A stretch of 64,000 nucleotides of DNA from Candidatus Pantoea edessiphila (GTDB lineage Bacteria; Pseudomonadota; Gammaproteobacteria; Enterobacterales; Enterobacteriaceae). Both the position numbers and the translations under genes were made by a program. The stretch's first letter is position 1; each line of letters opens with the position of its first letter. Shown in pieces: positions 32,737 through 42,909 of the stretch. Under the pieces are notes generated by a model, which worked only from the letters and a program-made list of their open reading frames with translations, was not told where the DNA came from and did not search any database. The stretch lies in contig NZ_PDKS01000003.1 of the NCBI RefSeq assembly GCF_002933335.1, positions 1-64,000 on the forward strand. The letters are read 5' to 3'.

Positions 32737-34482
32737 CTATTTTTTTGCAAATGTCTTGCTTAAGATCCAAAATTGGTTACGTTCTTCACTATTCAATTTT
32801 TTTATGCGATCTCTTGTAATTAATGACTCAAGTTGTTGTTCGCGTAAGTTATCGCGAATTTTACTTAATGAATCTTGAAATACTACCTTGATTTGTTCAT
32901 CTACTATCATGTGGTTCCATAATGCTAATGTTTCAAGCTTATTAATAAAATTTGTTCCTCGATATAATTCTAATAATTGTGCTGTATTTGATATGTAATT
33001 TTTATTACATTGATTTACTAACTCTATAAATATAGACAAACCAACTATTTTATGGTCTGAAAAATCACTAAAAGATGGAACCAAAATTGCTAGTTTTGGG
33101 TTCTGTATTAGTAATGCTAGCAAAATTCTCATGGTAGTAAATTTAAAAGATGGTATGACAGGAGTTGTTTGTTTGTTTTTTATTTTAGGTATCAACTGCT
33201 CAATACAATAATCATCAAGAATACCCAATTTTATTCCTAGCAGTTGGCGCATGTAAATCCGCAACGTTTTACCTGGGACTTGAGAAATCAATGGTAATGC
33301 TAATGCGCTTAATTTAGTTCTACTATCATAAGAATTAAGATCTACTTGTGTTAATAATGTATCAAATAGAAAAGAAGAAAGTGGTATGTTTTTTTTGATT
33401 CTTTTTTCAAACGCCTCTCTACCTTCCTTGCGAATTAATGCATCTGGATCTTCGTTATCAGGTAGAAAAACAAAACCAAGTTGATAACCATCATTCATAT
33501 AAGGTAATGCTGTTTTTAATGTTTTCCAAGCAGCTTTACGTCCAGTGAAGTCACCATCAAAACAACAAATTATATTTGTTGTTACATAAAATAATTGTTT
33601 AATATGCTCAGATGTTATTGCTGTACCAAGTAAACCAACAACATAGTTTATGTTATATTGTGATAACGTAATTACATCTATATATCCCTCAACTATTATT
33701 AAAAAATTCGGTTTTGGATTATAATTGAGTGTTTCATATAAACCATATAGTTGATTTCTTTTATGAAACAAATCTGTTTCCGGAGAATTAAGATATTTAG
33801 GAAACTGTTCTGTAAGAGCACGACCACCAAAACCTACTGTTTGACCTGTTTTATTGCGAATTGGAAATATAATTCTTTCTCGAAACCTATCATATAAAAC
33901 ACCATTTTCGTTACTAGTTAACATACCAGCTTTAATCAATAATTCACGGTCTTCATGTGTTTTTCCAAATTGATTGAGAATATTTTTCCATCCTACAGGG
34001 GCAAAGCCAATTCCAAAACGTTCTATAGTTTTTGAATTTAAACCGCGATTATTAAGATAATTCAAAGCATATTTTGAACTAACTTTATTTAGCTCAAATT
34101 TATAAAATTTATATATGTTATCAATTAAAACATATAATTTTTTACGAAAAAATATATTTTTTTTATGTGCAAATTGACTATTCTCAAATATTATTTCAAC
34201 ATTGTTTATATTAGCCAGTTCTTCTATGGCTGTAATAAAGTTGAGATTTTCGTATTTCATTAAAAAGTCTATAGCATTACCATGGATACCACAGCCAAAG
34301 CAATAATAAAATTGTTTCTCACTATTAACTGTGAAAGAAGGATTTGTTTCCTTATGGAAAGGACAGTGTGCGTAGAAATTATTTCCCTGCTTTTTTAAGC
34401 TAATACGAGTACTAATTAAATTAATAATATCGGTATTGTCAAGCAGATTAATAATAAATTTACGTGAGATTCTTTCAGTCAT
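32737..34482 (-). CDS. dnaG: DNA primase DnaG
   Basis: Makes RNA primers at the replication fork. Exactly 581 residues as in E. coli. The N-terminal CHC2 zinc finger has Cys39, His42, Cys60 and Cys63 (CPFHKETNPSFT, YYCFGCG); the TOPRIM core has ERIIFPI, VEGYIDVI and CCFDGDFTGRKAA. The C-terminal helicase-binding domain (about 450-581) is clearly more diverged than the core. priB, a primosome gene, is missing from the rpsF operon, so replication restart may be reduced. Confidence 0.97.
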   Translation of the reverse strand: MTERISRKFIINLLDNTDIINLISTRISLKKQGNNFYAHCPFHKETNPSFTVNSEKQFYYCFGCGIHGNAIDFLMKYENLNFITAIEELANINNVEIIFENSQFAHKKNIFFRKKLYVLIDNIYKFYKFELNKVSSKYALNYLNNRGLNSKTIERFGIGFAPVGWKNILNQFGKTHEDRELLIKAGMLTSNENGVLYDRFRERIIFPIRNKTGQTVGFGGRALTEQFPKYLNSPETDLFHKRNQLYGLYETLNYNPKPNFLIIVEGYIDVITLSQYNINYVVGLLGTAITSEHIKQLFYVTTNIICCFDGDFTGRKAAWKTLKTALPYMNDGYQLGFVFLPDNEDPDALIRKEGREAFEKRIKKNIPLSSFLFDTLLTQVDLNSYDSRTKLSALALPLISQVPGKTLRIYMRQLLGIKLGILDDYCIEQLIPKIKNKQTTPVIPSFKFTTMRILLALLIQNPKLAILVPSFSDFSDHKIVGLSIFIELVNQCNKNYISNTAQLLELYRGTNFINKLETLALWNHMIVDEQIKVVFQDSLSKIRDNLREQQLESLITRDRIKKLNSEERNQFWILSKTFAKK

Positions 34483-34604
34483 AAGCCCTATTAATATTAT
34501 TGTAAAACAAAAACGGGCTCAAAAAAGCTATTAGTTTCTTTTTAATATTTTTATATTTAAAAATTTTTAAAATAAAATCTAGATAATTTTGTGTAGAGTT
34601 TTGT

Positions 34605-34820
34605 TTAATATAAACGAACATGACGTGCATTTTCACGGGCTATTTTTTTTGAATGACGTTTAATTGCAGAAGCTCTGGCACGCTTGCGTTCTACTGTAGG
34701 TTTCTCGTAAAATTCACGACGACGCACTTCAGTTAATATTCCTGCTTTTTCACAAGATCGCTTAAAACGGCGCAAAGCTACATCAAATGGTTCATTATCA
34801 CGAACGTTGATTATTGGCAC
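34605..34820 (-). CDS. rpsU: 30S ribosomal protein S21
   Basis: All 71 residues align with E. coli S21: [40 protein letters not shown] and the C-terminal ARHVRLY. S21 takes part in early steps of initiation. It leads the macromolecular synthesis operon, with 122 bases to dnaG, and is divergent from tsaD as in E. coli. Confidence 0.99.
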   Translation of the reverse strand: MPIINVRDNEPFDVALRRFKRSCEKAGILTEVRRREFYEKPTVERKRARASAIKRHSKKIARENARHVRLY

Positions 34821-34991
34821 AATATTTACTCCTTTTGATATTTTATGAAACTATTAACATTAATAAATTCTAATTTTTTCTAGAAGTTCAAGTTATTTTA
34901 GTATATTATAGGTCTATTTGCAAAATATTAATATTTTTAAATGAATTGGTAAACATTTAGTTCATAACTATTTAAATAATATATATAGTGC

Positions 34992-35023
34992 TGTAAGTAT
35001 TGCATAGCGTTGTAAGTATTGCA
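34992..35023. repeat. 13-bp direct repeat in the rpsU | tsaD region
   Basis: TGTAAGTATTGCA occurs at 34992-35004 and again at 35011-35023, a period of 19 bases (about two helical turns). The second copy ends 45 bases before the tsaD start. It could be a paired binding site or a small duplication. Confidence 0.6.
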
Positions 35024-35068
35024 GATATAATAAACATAAAATTTTTATAAAAAATTATGGAATCAAAG

Positions 35069-36082
35069 ATGCGTGTTTTAGGTATTGAAACTTCTTGCGA
35101 TGAAACTGGAGTTGCAATTTATGATAAAAAATATGGACTATTAAGTAATAAAACATATAGTCAGGCAAAAATTCATGCTTATTACGGAGGGGTAGTTCCA
35201 GAATTAGCCTCTCGAGATCATGTACGTAAAACATTACCATTGATTTTATCATCTTTAAAACATGCTGACTTAAAACCAAACCAAATTAACGCTGTAGCAT
35301 ATACTGCAGGACCTGGCTTAGTTGGTTCATTGTTAGTTGGAATATCAATTGGTCGTGCTTTAGCATATTCTTGGGATATACCTTCAGTGCCTGTAAATCA
35401 TATGGAAGGTCATATTATGGCTCCTATGTTAGAAAATAATCCTCCAAAATTTCCTTTTTTAGCATTATTAGTTTCTGGTGGTCATACACAGTTAGTTAGC
35501 GCAACAGGCATTGGGTTATATAAAATATTAGGTGAATCGATTGATGATGCTGCAGGTGAAGCTTTTGATAAAACAGCTAGATTATTAGGTATTAGTTATC
35601 CAGGAGGAGCTATATTATCAAAAATTGCTAGAAATGGTCAACGCAAAAGATTCATTTTTCCAAGACCTATGGCCTGTAGTAATAATTTAAATTTTAGTTT
35701 TTCTGGATTAAAAACTTTCGCTGCAAATACTATTAACAAAAATAATCTAGACGATCAAACACGTTCTGATATTGCTCTAGCTTTTGAAGATGCAATTATA
35801 GATACTTTATTAATTAAATGTAAACAAGCGTTAGATAAAACTGGATTCAATAGATTAGTATTATCAGGTGGTGTAAGTGCTAACTATATTTTACGTAAAA
35901 GAATGACTGAGATGGTTAAAACACGTAAAGGAGAAATATTTTTTTCTCGCCCAGAATTTTGTACTGACAATGGCGCTATGATTGCGTATGTTGGTATGTT
36001 GCGCATTAATAGTAATATGTCTAAAGATTTATCTATCAAGGTATATCCTCGTTGGTCATTAGCAGAACTATCAAATCCTTAA
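35069..36082 (+). CDS. tsaD: tRNA N6-adenosine threonylcarbamoyltransferase TsaD
   Basis: Transfers threonylcarbamoyl to A37 of ANN-reading tRNAs (t6A). The ATG at 35069 has GGAA 6 bases upstream and gives 337 residues with start [19 protein letters not shown], exactly like E. coli; an ATG at 35057 would add four residues. Iron ligands lie in HMEGHIMAP, and [22 protein letters not shown] and [10 protein letters not shown] are conserved. Works with TsaE (14104). Confidence 0.98.
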   Translation: MRVLGIETSCDETGVAIYDKKYGLLSNKTYSQAKIHAYYGGVVPELASRDHVRKTLPLILSSLKHADLKPNQINAVAYTAGPGLVGSLLVGISIGRALAYSWDIPSVPVNHMEGHIMAPMLENNPPKFPFLALLVSGGHTQLVSATGIGLYKILGESIDDAAGEAFDKTARLLGISYPGGAILSKIARNGQRKRFIFPRPMACSNNLNFSFSGLKTFAANTINKNNLDDQTRSDIALAFEDAIIDTLLIKCKQALDKTGFNRLVLSGGVSANYILRKRMTEMVKTRKGEIFFSRPEFCTDNGAMIAYVGMLRINSNMSKDLSIKVYPRWSLAELSNP

Positions 36083-36286
36083 ATATAATAACTAGTATGT
36101 GATATTGTATTTGTGTTATTTCATAATAATGAAAATGTTAATTTAATTAACATATATTAATATGTTTACTTTACTTTTAATCAAAAAAATTAATAATAAT
36201 AATTATGGGAGCTATAACTTAGGACTATAACTTATATGAAAAAATGTTATTACTATCACAGTTAATAAATTATATTAATTAAGATA

Positions 36287-36649
36287 ATGGATATTATATT
36301 TATAGAAGAATTAGTCATATATACTACTATAGGTATTTATGACTGGGAAAAAAAAACAAAACAAAAATTAATTATAGACATTGAAATGATGTGGGACAGT
36401 TGGTCTTTGAGTAAACAGGAAGATCTTAATATTTGTTTAAATTATTCTGATGTATCTGAAGCAATTGTAACTTTTTTAGCAAATAATCATTTTTTACTTG
36501 TTGAAAGAGTAGCCGAAGAAATAGCAAATTTGTTAATGAAACGCTTTCGTTCTCCGGGAGTATATGTCAAAGTTGGTAAACCCAGTGCTATAGCTCAGGC
36601 AAAACAAGTTGGCGTTAAAATTAAGAGAGGAATTATTTCTTCTTGTTGA
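36287..36649 (+). CDS. folB: Dihydroneopterin aldolase FolB
   Basis: Cleaves 7,8-dihydroneopterin in folate synthesis. The 120 residues (E. coli 122) have MDIIFIEELVIYTTIGIYDWE, the catalytic Glu in LVERVAEEIA and the catalytic Lys in VKVGKPSAI. The start ATG is only weakly preceded by a ribosome site. The neighbourhood tsaD-folB-cca is that of E. coli minus plsY and bacA. Confidence 0.96.
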   Translation: MDIIFIEELVIYTTIGIYDWEKKTKQKLIIDIEMMWDSWSLSKQEDLNICLNYSDVSEAIVTFLANNHFLLVERVAEEIANLLMKRFRSPGVYVKVGKPSAIAQAKQVGVKIKRGIISSC

Positions 36650-36728
36650 TGCAGCGTTTAGTATTTGTTGCTGTATTTAGATTGTACAATAATTTTTAAC
36701 AATTTAAAATTGGAGCTGTCTAAAACAT

Positions 36729-37973
36729 TTAAGAGAGTAGATGTTTTTTCTCATTTATAATGAGACCACTTTTGATAGCTTCAATTCTTCTTTTGGTTAA
36801 TTCTTCAAAAATTTTTATTCCCTTCAATCCTTGCTGAATTATATTTTTTGTGGAAACTTTTTTAGCTAATTGAAAAGTAAATCGCAAATAATCACCTTGC
36901 GTATATAAAGAATTTTCTAATCCTATGCGTCCTCTTGAATTTGCTTCGATTATAATAGCTATTTGTTCAACTCGGTGTGGTTTTCTCCATGCATCTATAC
37001 GATTAAAAAATTCTACTAAATATTCTATTGGCTGCTTTTCAATAATATGTATCTGATCATGTAATTCAGTTACTATAATAGCTAATTTACGAGTTGAATT
37101 TGGTACAGACCATTTATCACATAGAGATTTAACTAATGATACTCCCAGTAAACTATGACTTTGATGTTTAGGCCATTGATTAATTGGTGTTAGTGTTTTA
37201 ACTACGTCATGGCAAAATGTTGCAAATCTCACATCTATAGAATCAGAGAGAACAACAGACATTGTTAAAGACATTAATGTATGTTGTCCAGTATCAATTT
37301 CAGGATGCCATTGCATAGGAGATGGTATCCCGAATAATCTACTGATTTCTGGTACTAATATTTTCAATGCTCCACATTCTCTTAATACATAAAAATATAT
37401 TTGAGGATTTATTGATAGCAGAGCTTTGCTAGTTTCACGCCAAACTCTTTCTGTTGTTAAATTAGATAATTCTCCTTCTCTAACCATATGACACATTAGT
37501 TTTTTGGTTTCTTTAGCTATCCGGAAGTTCAAATGTGCAAAAGTTGCTGCAAATCTTGCTACGCGCAAAACACGCAATGGATCTTCATTAAAGGCAGGAG
37601 ATACATGACGCAGCTTACGATTAAAAATATCTTTTTGACCATTATATGGATCAAATAATCTGCCATTATCATCACAAGCCATAGCGTTTATAGTAAGATC
37701 TCTTCTTTTTAGATCCTCTTTTAAAGTAATATCTGGGGCAAACCATGTAGTAAATCCATTATAACCTTTTCCTGTCTTATATTCTGTTCTAGCAAGTGCA
37801 TATTCTTCTCCATTTGTTGGATGAATAAAAACAGGAAAGTTATTTCCTACCTGGTTATAACCTTTTTTGATCATCATATCCGGAGTAGCACCAACTACAA
37901 CCCAATCTCTATCTTTAATAGGTATATTAAGTAATCTATCACGTACTGCACCACCAACGAGAAATATCTTCAT
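36729..37973 (-). CDS. cca: CCA-adding enzyme (tRNA nucleotidyltransferase) with HD domain
   Basis: Adds or repairs the CCA end of tRNAs. The 414 residues (E. coli 412) have the class II nucleotidyltransferase motifs [21 protein letters not shown] and [10 protein letters not shown], the RNA-binding part ([16 protein letters not shown]) and a C-terminal HD phosphohydrolase domain with FCHDVVK. In this genome the gene may be essential, since the tRNA-Ile2 gene in the same window has no encoded CCA. Confidence 0.97.
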   Translation of the reverse strand: MKIFLVGGAVRDRLLNIPIKDRDWVVVGATPDMMIKKGYNQVGNNFPVFIHPTNGEEYALARTEYKTGKGYNGFTTWFAPDITLKEDLKRRDLTINAMACDDNGRLFDPYNGQKDIFNRKLRHVSPAFNEDPLRVLRVARFAATFAHLNFRIAKETKKLMCHMVREGELSNLTTERVWRETSKALLSINPQIYFYVLRECGALKILVPEISRLFGIPSPMQWHPEIDTGQHTLMSLTMSVVLSDSIDVRFATFCHDVVKTLTPINQWPKHQSHSLLGVSLVKSLCDKWSVPNSTRKLAIIVTELHDQIHIIEKQPIEYLVEFFNRIDAWRKPHRVEQIAIIIEANSRGRIGLENSLYTQGDYLRFTFQLAKKVSTKNIIQQGLKGIKIFEELTKRRIEAIKSGLIINEKKHLLS

Positions 37974-38962
37974 TGATAAACTTCTCTCATAAAATTAAAA
38001 AACAACCATATTGATTTTTTAATTTTCTTAAATATGTAAAGTTAATGTTTTACTATTAATATACTATAAATTGACCTTAAATATTACTTTTTGGCATTTG
38101 GAATATCAAATGTTTTATATCTAATTAATATTTTATCAAAATTAATTATTTTTAATAAAATTTAAAATAATCTATTTATAACATATAATATAACTTTATA
38201 TATGCAAATATAGTGTATGGATAAAGGCAAATGTGAATTTTCAATATTTATATATTAAAATAAAAATTAATTTATTATTTTACTTCCTATTAAGTTTCAT
38301 GTATAAAAATATTTAAAATATAACAATTTTTCTACAAGACCATTGCTCATTATTATATCTTTCATTAATTATTTCAATATGTATAAATTATTATTTATAA
38401 TTAGATTTAGTGATTATTTTAAAGATGATATATATTTCTAATTTAAGATTATTATATTTTAAATAAATAAAATTTAAACGATAATTTTAAATTATTTCAA
38501 GTATTTTACATAATTATACATTTGTGATTTTATATAAAAAACAATTACAGAAAAATAAAAATATTATTTTAATAAATTCATAATTATCATTAATTTATTA
38601 TTAATAAATAAAATTATATGTTTGATTTTCAAAAAATATTTAAATTGAACTATTCAGTTTATGTTAATAATATCTTATAAAAGTTAAAGGTTGTTTATTG
38701 TTTTAATAACTATATCTATATGATATAATTTTTTTTTGTAATCATACTATTCATATATAAAATATTAATTTTGCAATTAATTATTTATATTAATAATAAT
38801 TTAATTACTGGACAGTCAATAATGATATTAAAACAATTACAAATTATTTTTTAATTAAACAATTTAAGATAAGATCAAAAATAAAAATATGTACTTTTTA
38901 TCCTAGTAATATATTTACTTTGATTCTAGTAATTCAATATAATTACCAAAAGGTTTATTAAC
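37974..38962. other. Long gene-free region cca | ribB
   Basis: Nearly 1 kb of extremely AT-rich DNA without a plausible gene. In E. coli ribB has an FMN riboswitch leader; I looked for its conserved G-rich segments and saw none. The inverted repeat 37991-38026 is in the cca leader. Only the ribB ribosome site (AAAAGG near 38948) is clear otherwise. It is probably an eroded former gene region. Confidence 0.55.
37991..38026. repeat. Perfect 12-bp inverted repeat upstream of cca
   Basis: AAAATTAAAAAA (37991-38002) with TTTTTTAATTTT (38015-38026), loop of 12. On the plus strand the right arm ends in T-rich sequence, but no plus-strand gene precedes it within 1.3 kb except folB, so its role is unclear; it lies in the cca 5' region. 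Confidence 0.6.
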
Positions 38963-39616
38963 ATGAATCAGAAGTTGCTTTCTGAATTTGGAACAATTGA
39001 AGAACGTGTAGAACGTTCTATCGCTGCAATGCGCAAAGGGGATGGTGTAATAATAGTTGATAACGAAAATCGTGAAAATGAAGGTGATATTGTTTTTGTT
39101 GCTGAAACAATGACAGTAGAACAAATGGCATTAACTATACGTCATGGTAGTGGGATTGTCTGTCTTTGTTTAACTGAAACAATATGTAAAAAATTAAATT
39201 TGCCAATGATGGTAGAAAAAAATACAAGTTTTTATGGAACCAGATTTACAATTACTATTGAAGCAGCTAAAGGTGTTACTACAGGAGTATCAGCTAAAGA
39301 TAGAATTACTACTATTCGTGCTGCAATAGCAGAAAACGCAAAACCTGAAGATCTTAATCGACCTGGTCATGTTTTTCCTGTTTGCGCTTGTACTGGAGGA
39401 GTTTTAGTTAGAGGAGGACATACTGAAGCTACAATAGATCTAGTTAAACTAGCAGGTTTTAAACCAGCTGGTGTTATATGTGAACTTACTAATGATGATG
39501 GTTCTATGGCACATATGGAAGAAGCTATTATTTTTGCAAAAATTCATAGCATGCCTGTAGTAACAGTTGAAGATTTGATATTCTTTCGTCAAAGAAAAAA
39601 GATGTTTTCGATATAA
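38963..39616 (+). CDS. ribB: 3,4-dihydroxy-2-butanone 4-phosphate synthase
   Basis: Converts ribulose 5-phosphate to the four-carbon riboflavin precursor. The 217 residues equal the E. coli length. The acidic metal-binding loop [13 protein letters not shown] at about 33-45, [29 protein letters not shown] and GHTEATIDL are conserved. Monofunctional: there is no RibA domain. Riboflavin supply is a common service of insect symbionts, but that is inference. Confidence 0.98.
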   Translation: MNQKLLSEFGTIEERVERSIAAMRKGDGVIIVDNENRENEGDIVFVAETMTVEQMALTIRHGSGIVCLCLTETICKKLNLPMMVEKNTSFYGTRFTITIEAAKGVTTGVSAKDRITTIRAAIAENAKPEDLNRPGHVFPVCACTGGVLVRGGHTEATIDLVKLAGFKPAGVICELTNDDGSMAHMEEAIIFAKIHSMPVVTVEDLIFFRQRKKMFSI

Positions 39617-39803
39617 CAAATTAAAATATAATTTATCATTTCAGCAGTAAGTTAATCTTTATAGATATTCTGATAATTTTAATATATTGATCACCATGCA
39701 ATATTACTTTATCATAAATAATAACGATTGAATTGTATATTTTGTATAAATATATCAATTGAAAAGAAATTTATTTAACACATTTCCAAATAAGGAGATG
39801 TAT

Positions 39804-40541
39804 ATGCTATTAATATTACGTATTATTTTATTTGTTATTTATTTATTAGTGATTTGTATGGTTGGTATGATTTGGTGTTCATTTTCTCCTAGAAATCCAT
39901 ATCATGTATCTATATTTGGACGTATGATTGGAAAACTATCAACATTATTTGGAATCAAAGTTGAGCTCAGAAAATCTCAATTTACTGAAAAGTATATAGG
40001 TAATGCTATCTATATAGCAAATCATCAAAACAATTATGATATGATAATTTTATCTAAAATAATACCAGATAATACAGTAACTTTAGGTAAAAAAAGTTTA
40101 TTTTGGATTCCATTTTTTGGGTTTTTTTATTGGATTACTGGTAATATACTTATCGATCGTAATAATAAAATTAAATCTTACGGTACTATTATGCATATAG
40201 TTAAACAACTTAAAAAAAAACGCATTTCGTTTTGGATTTTTCCAGAAGGTACTAGAAGTAACGGAAGAGGATTACTGCCTTTTAAATCTGGAGCTTTTCT
40301 GGCTGCTAGATTAGCTGAAGTACCTGTTATTCCCGTGGTTTTTTCAAATACTCATGATAAAATTAAACTTAATCGCTTTAGAAATGGACTAGTAATTATT
40401 GAAATGCTTTCTCCTATTCATTTAAAAAATCATAATTTATCAGTTAGAGAATTATCAAAAGTATGTCATGATGTAATGTTAAATAAGTTAAAAACTTTAA
40501 ATGATGAAGTTGAGGAAAGAGAAAAAAATGGAAATATATAA
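39804..40541 (+). CDS. plsC: 1-acyl-sn-glycerol-3-phosphate acyltransferase
   Basis: Makes phosphatidic acid at the inner membrane. AAGGAG (39792-39797) lies 6 bases before the ATG at 39804, giving 245 residues, exactly the E. coli length; an in-frame TTG at 39759 would add 15 residues without homologues. One membrane helix at about 4-24, catalytic HX4D at His74-Asp79 (NHQNNYD) and FPEGTR at 146-151. parC, next to plsC in E. coli, is not here. Confidence 0.97.
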   Translation: MLLILRIILFVIYLLVICMVGMIWCSFSPRNPYHVSIFGRMIGKLSTLFGIKVELRKSQFTEKYIGNAIYIANHQNNYDMIILSKIIPDNTVTLGKKSLFWIPFFGFFYWITGNILIDRNNKIKSYGTIMHIVKQLKKKRISFWIFPEGTRSNGRGLLPFKSGAFLAARLAEVPVIPVVFSNTHDKIKLNRFRNGLVIIEMLSPIHLKNHNLSVRELSKVCHDVMLNKLKTLNDEVEEREKNGNI

Positions 40542-41241
40542 CCATTATTTATGAATATATCTATTATTTAGTAGAAGTTGAAATTTAAATGTTATTTATT
40601 ATCACGGTATTTTAGTTAAACTTCAATTTAGGTTCTTAAAAAAATAAGAAATTTATTTTTTAGTATAAAAATATTTATACATGTAAATAAGATTAAATAT
40701 TTCATCGTCATCAGCAATTATCATTGTTATTTAGTATATTGTTAGATAATACTATAACTAATTACTTGTCTTTTTCCTAGCTTATATGCAGCTAAGTTTC
40801 AATTAATATCAATATATAATATGATTATAATATAATGTTTATCTTTAATAATTATTCTATTAGATATCTGCTTAAATACATGGTTATTTATGATATATTA
40901 TTGTTTTAATAGGAATAGTCATATCAAGATATGATAAAACTAAATTAAAATTTGTTTATAACAAATTTTAATTTTATTTAAAATAAATTAATTAAACATA
41001 ACAATAAAGTTATTTCAAATAATAGAACAATTATTCATTAATTAATAGTATAATGCATGTTTTTTAGATATGATTAATTTAATAATACAATAAAATATTT
41101 TATATGAAAGATAATTTATAAAATCGGTTAATAATAAATATATTTATGCATAATCAATTAAATAGTGAACTTAAATGATATTAAAATATTTAAAAATCTA
41201 TTTATAGATAGTATTTTATTAATTTATATGAGATAAAAAAA
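40542..41241. other. Gene-free region plsC to hydrolase gene
   Basis: About 700 AT-rich bases with no coding sequence. A perfect 15-bp inverted repeat (40942-40974) lies in the middle. No tRNA, promoter or remnant that I could name. Confidence 0.5.
40942..40974. repeat. Perfect 15-bp inverted repeat, 3-nt loop
   Basis: AAATTAAAATTTGTT (40942-40956), loop TAT, and its complement (40960-40974). It is 400 bases after plsC and 270 before the next gene. A TTTTATTT stretch follows on the plus strand, so it could be a late terminator of plsC. Confidence 0.7.
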
Positions 41242-42054
41242 TTGAGTACATTTAAAAGCAAAGATAAATTTAATCTTTACTATAAAGATTGGGGACAAGG
41301 TGAAGATCCTATAATATTTAGTCATGGTTGGCCTTTGAATGCTGATATGTGGGATTATCAAATGTATTTTCTTGCAAATAGCGGTTATCGTTCAATTGCA
41401 TTTGATCGTCGTGGTTTTGGCCGTTCGGAACAACCATGGATTAGTTACGACTATGATACATTTTCTGATGATATTCATTGTTTAATAGAATATTTAGGAT
41501 TAAGTAAAGTTACTTTAGTAGGTTTTTCTATGGGTTGTGGGGATGTATCTCGTTATATTAGTCGCTTTGGTACAACTAAAGTAAAAAAAATTATACTATT
41601 AGGCACAATAACGCCAATGGTCAGTAAAAACAAAGATAATCCAGATGGTATTGATAAATCAATATTTGATACTATAAAATTAGAATTATTAAAGGATAGA
41701 CCTCAATTTATTAAGCAATTTATAAAAACATTTTATGGTAATATGTTTGTTTCTGATGGTATAAAGTTTCAAACTTTAAACATCTCTTTATTAGCATCTT
41801 TAAAAGCTACTATAGATTGTGTTACATCATTTTCTGAAACTAATTTCTATAATGATTTAAGTAAAATTAATATTCCTACTTTAATTATTCACGGCAGCAA
41901 TGATCAAATTTTACCATATCAATTGACTAGTGAACAAACCCATAAATTGATACCTAATTCTAAATTAAAATTATATAAAAATGGTCCTCACGGTTTTGTA
42001 TTAACGCATCAAGATCATCTAAAACAAGATATTATTTCATTTTTACAAGAATAA
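41242..42054 (+). CDS. Alpha/beta hydrolase of the non-heme chloroperoxidase / arylesterase family
   Basis: The 270 residues closely resemble cofactor-free haloperoxidases (perhydrolases) and aryl esterases of Pseudomonas type: IIFSHGWPLNADMWDYQMYFLA, AFDRRGFGRSEQPW, the nucleophile elbow GFSMGCGD (Ser about 96), HGSNDQ (Asp about 220) and GPHGF (His about 249). The start is TTG, fixed by the homologous STF N-terminus. The natural substrate is unknown; it may be an ester hydrolase or a peracid former. It is isolated between two large gaps and has no counterpart at this place in E. coli, unusual in a genome otherwise made of core genes. Base composition matches the neighbours. Confidence 0.88.
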   Translation: MSTFKSKDKFNLYYKDWGQGEDPIIFSHGWPLNADMWDYQMYFLANSGYRSIAFDRRGFGRSEQPWISYDYDTFSDDIHCLIEYLGLSKVTLVGFSMGCGDVSRYISRFGTTKVKKIILLGTITPMVSKNKDNPDGIDKSIFDTIKLELLKDRPQFIKQFIKTFYGNMFVSDGIKFQTLNISLLASLKATIDCVTSFSETNFYNDLSKINIPTLIIHGSNDQILPYQLTSEQTHKLIPNSKLKLYKNGPHGFVLTHQDHLKQDIISFLQE

Positions 42055-42139
42055 AATTTTGATTGCTCAAATACAGCTAAACAGTGAGTGATTAATAACG
42101 TTATTCATGTATTTAATTATTATATTAAGATTAAATATT

Positions 42140-42844
42140 ATGACATTAATTCAACATAATTTAAATAAATTGATAAAAAAGATCCATGATATTGCTTTAT
42201 TATATGGTCGTAATCCTGAAAAAATCAAGTTAATTGCAGTAAGTAAAAACAAACCGATAAGTGATATCATGGAAATAGCATCGTTAAAACAGATCAGTTT
42301 TGGTGAAAACTATGTACAAGAAGGTATAGAAAAAATTAGATCTATAAAAACGTGTTGTCTTAATCTAGAATGGCATTTTATAGGACATTTACAGTCTAAT
42401 AAAAGCCGCTTAATAGCAGAATATTTTTCTTGGTGTCAAACAATTGATTCAATAAGTATTGCACGTAAATTAAATGATAAAAGGCCATTTTATTTGCCTC
42501 CTCTTAATGTATTAATTCAAGTTAATATTAGTAATGATGAAAAAAAATGTGGAACAATACCAAATAATATATTTAACATAGCAGAGCAAATTATATCTTT
42601 ACCAAAATTGAGATTTCGTGGATTAATGGCTATTCCTAAGTTAGAAAATGATTATAATAAACAATTTCATGAGTATAAAAAAATGGTTCAACTATTCGAT
42701 AAACTTAAGCAAGATTTTTCTGATATTGATACTATTTCATTAGGAATGAGTAATGATATGGAAATGGCTATTGCTGCAGGAAGCACAATGTTACGTATTG
42801 GCAGAGATATATTTGGTATTAGAGATAACTTTACAGACACCTAA
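42140..42844 (+). CDS. yggS: PLP-homeostasis protein YggS (PLPBP family)
   Basis: Binds pyridoxal phosphate without known catalysis and balances PLP and amino acid pools. From the ATG at 42140 the protein has 234 residues, as in E. coli, with PLP-binding Lys36 in IAVSKNKP, FGENYVQEG, EWHFIGHLQSNK and SLGMSNDMEMAI. An upstream ATG at 42107 would add 11 hydrophobic residues without homologues. It precedes hemW; yggT, yggU and rdgB, which lie between them in E. coli, are lost. Confidence 0.95.
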   Translation: MTLIQHNLNKLIKKIHDIALLYGRNPEKIKLIAVSKNKPISDIMEIASLKQISFGENYVQEGIEKIRSIKTCCLNLEWHFIGHLQSNKSRLIAEYFSWCQTIDSISIARKLNDKRPFYLPPLNVLIQVNISNDEKKCGTIPNNIFNIAEQIISLPKLRFRGLMAIPKLENDYNKQFHEYKKMVQLFDKLKQDFSDIDTISLGMSNDMEMAIAAGSTMLRIGRDIFGIRDNFTDT

Positions 42845-42909
42845 TATTATACTACATAAATAATATATTATGAATATTTTTCATCTATTTAGATAGTCAT
42901 TAATGTAAA

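Noticed and set aside
34483-34604. AGCCC / GGGCT pairing between rpsU and dnaG as a terminator
   Set aside because: Only 5 pairs with a loop of about 27 bases; too weak to call despite the known E. coli attenuator at this place.
38600-38962. FMN riboswitch before ribB
   Set aside because: No conserved G-rich RFN segments were found in the region; only AT-rich sequence and a simple ribosome site.
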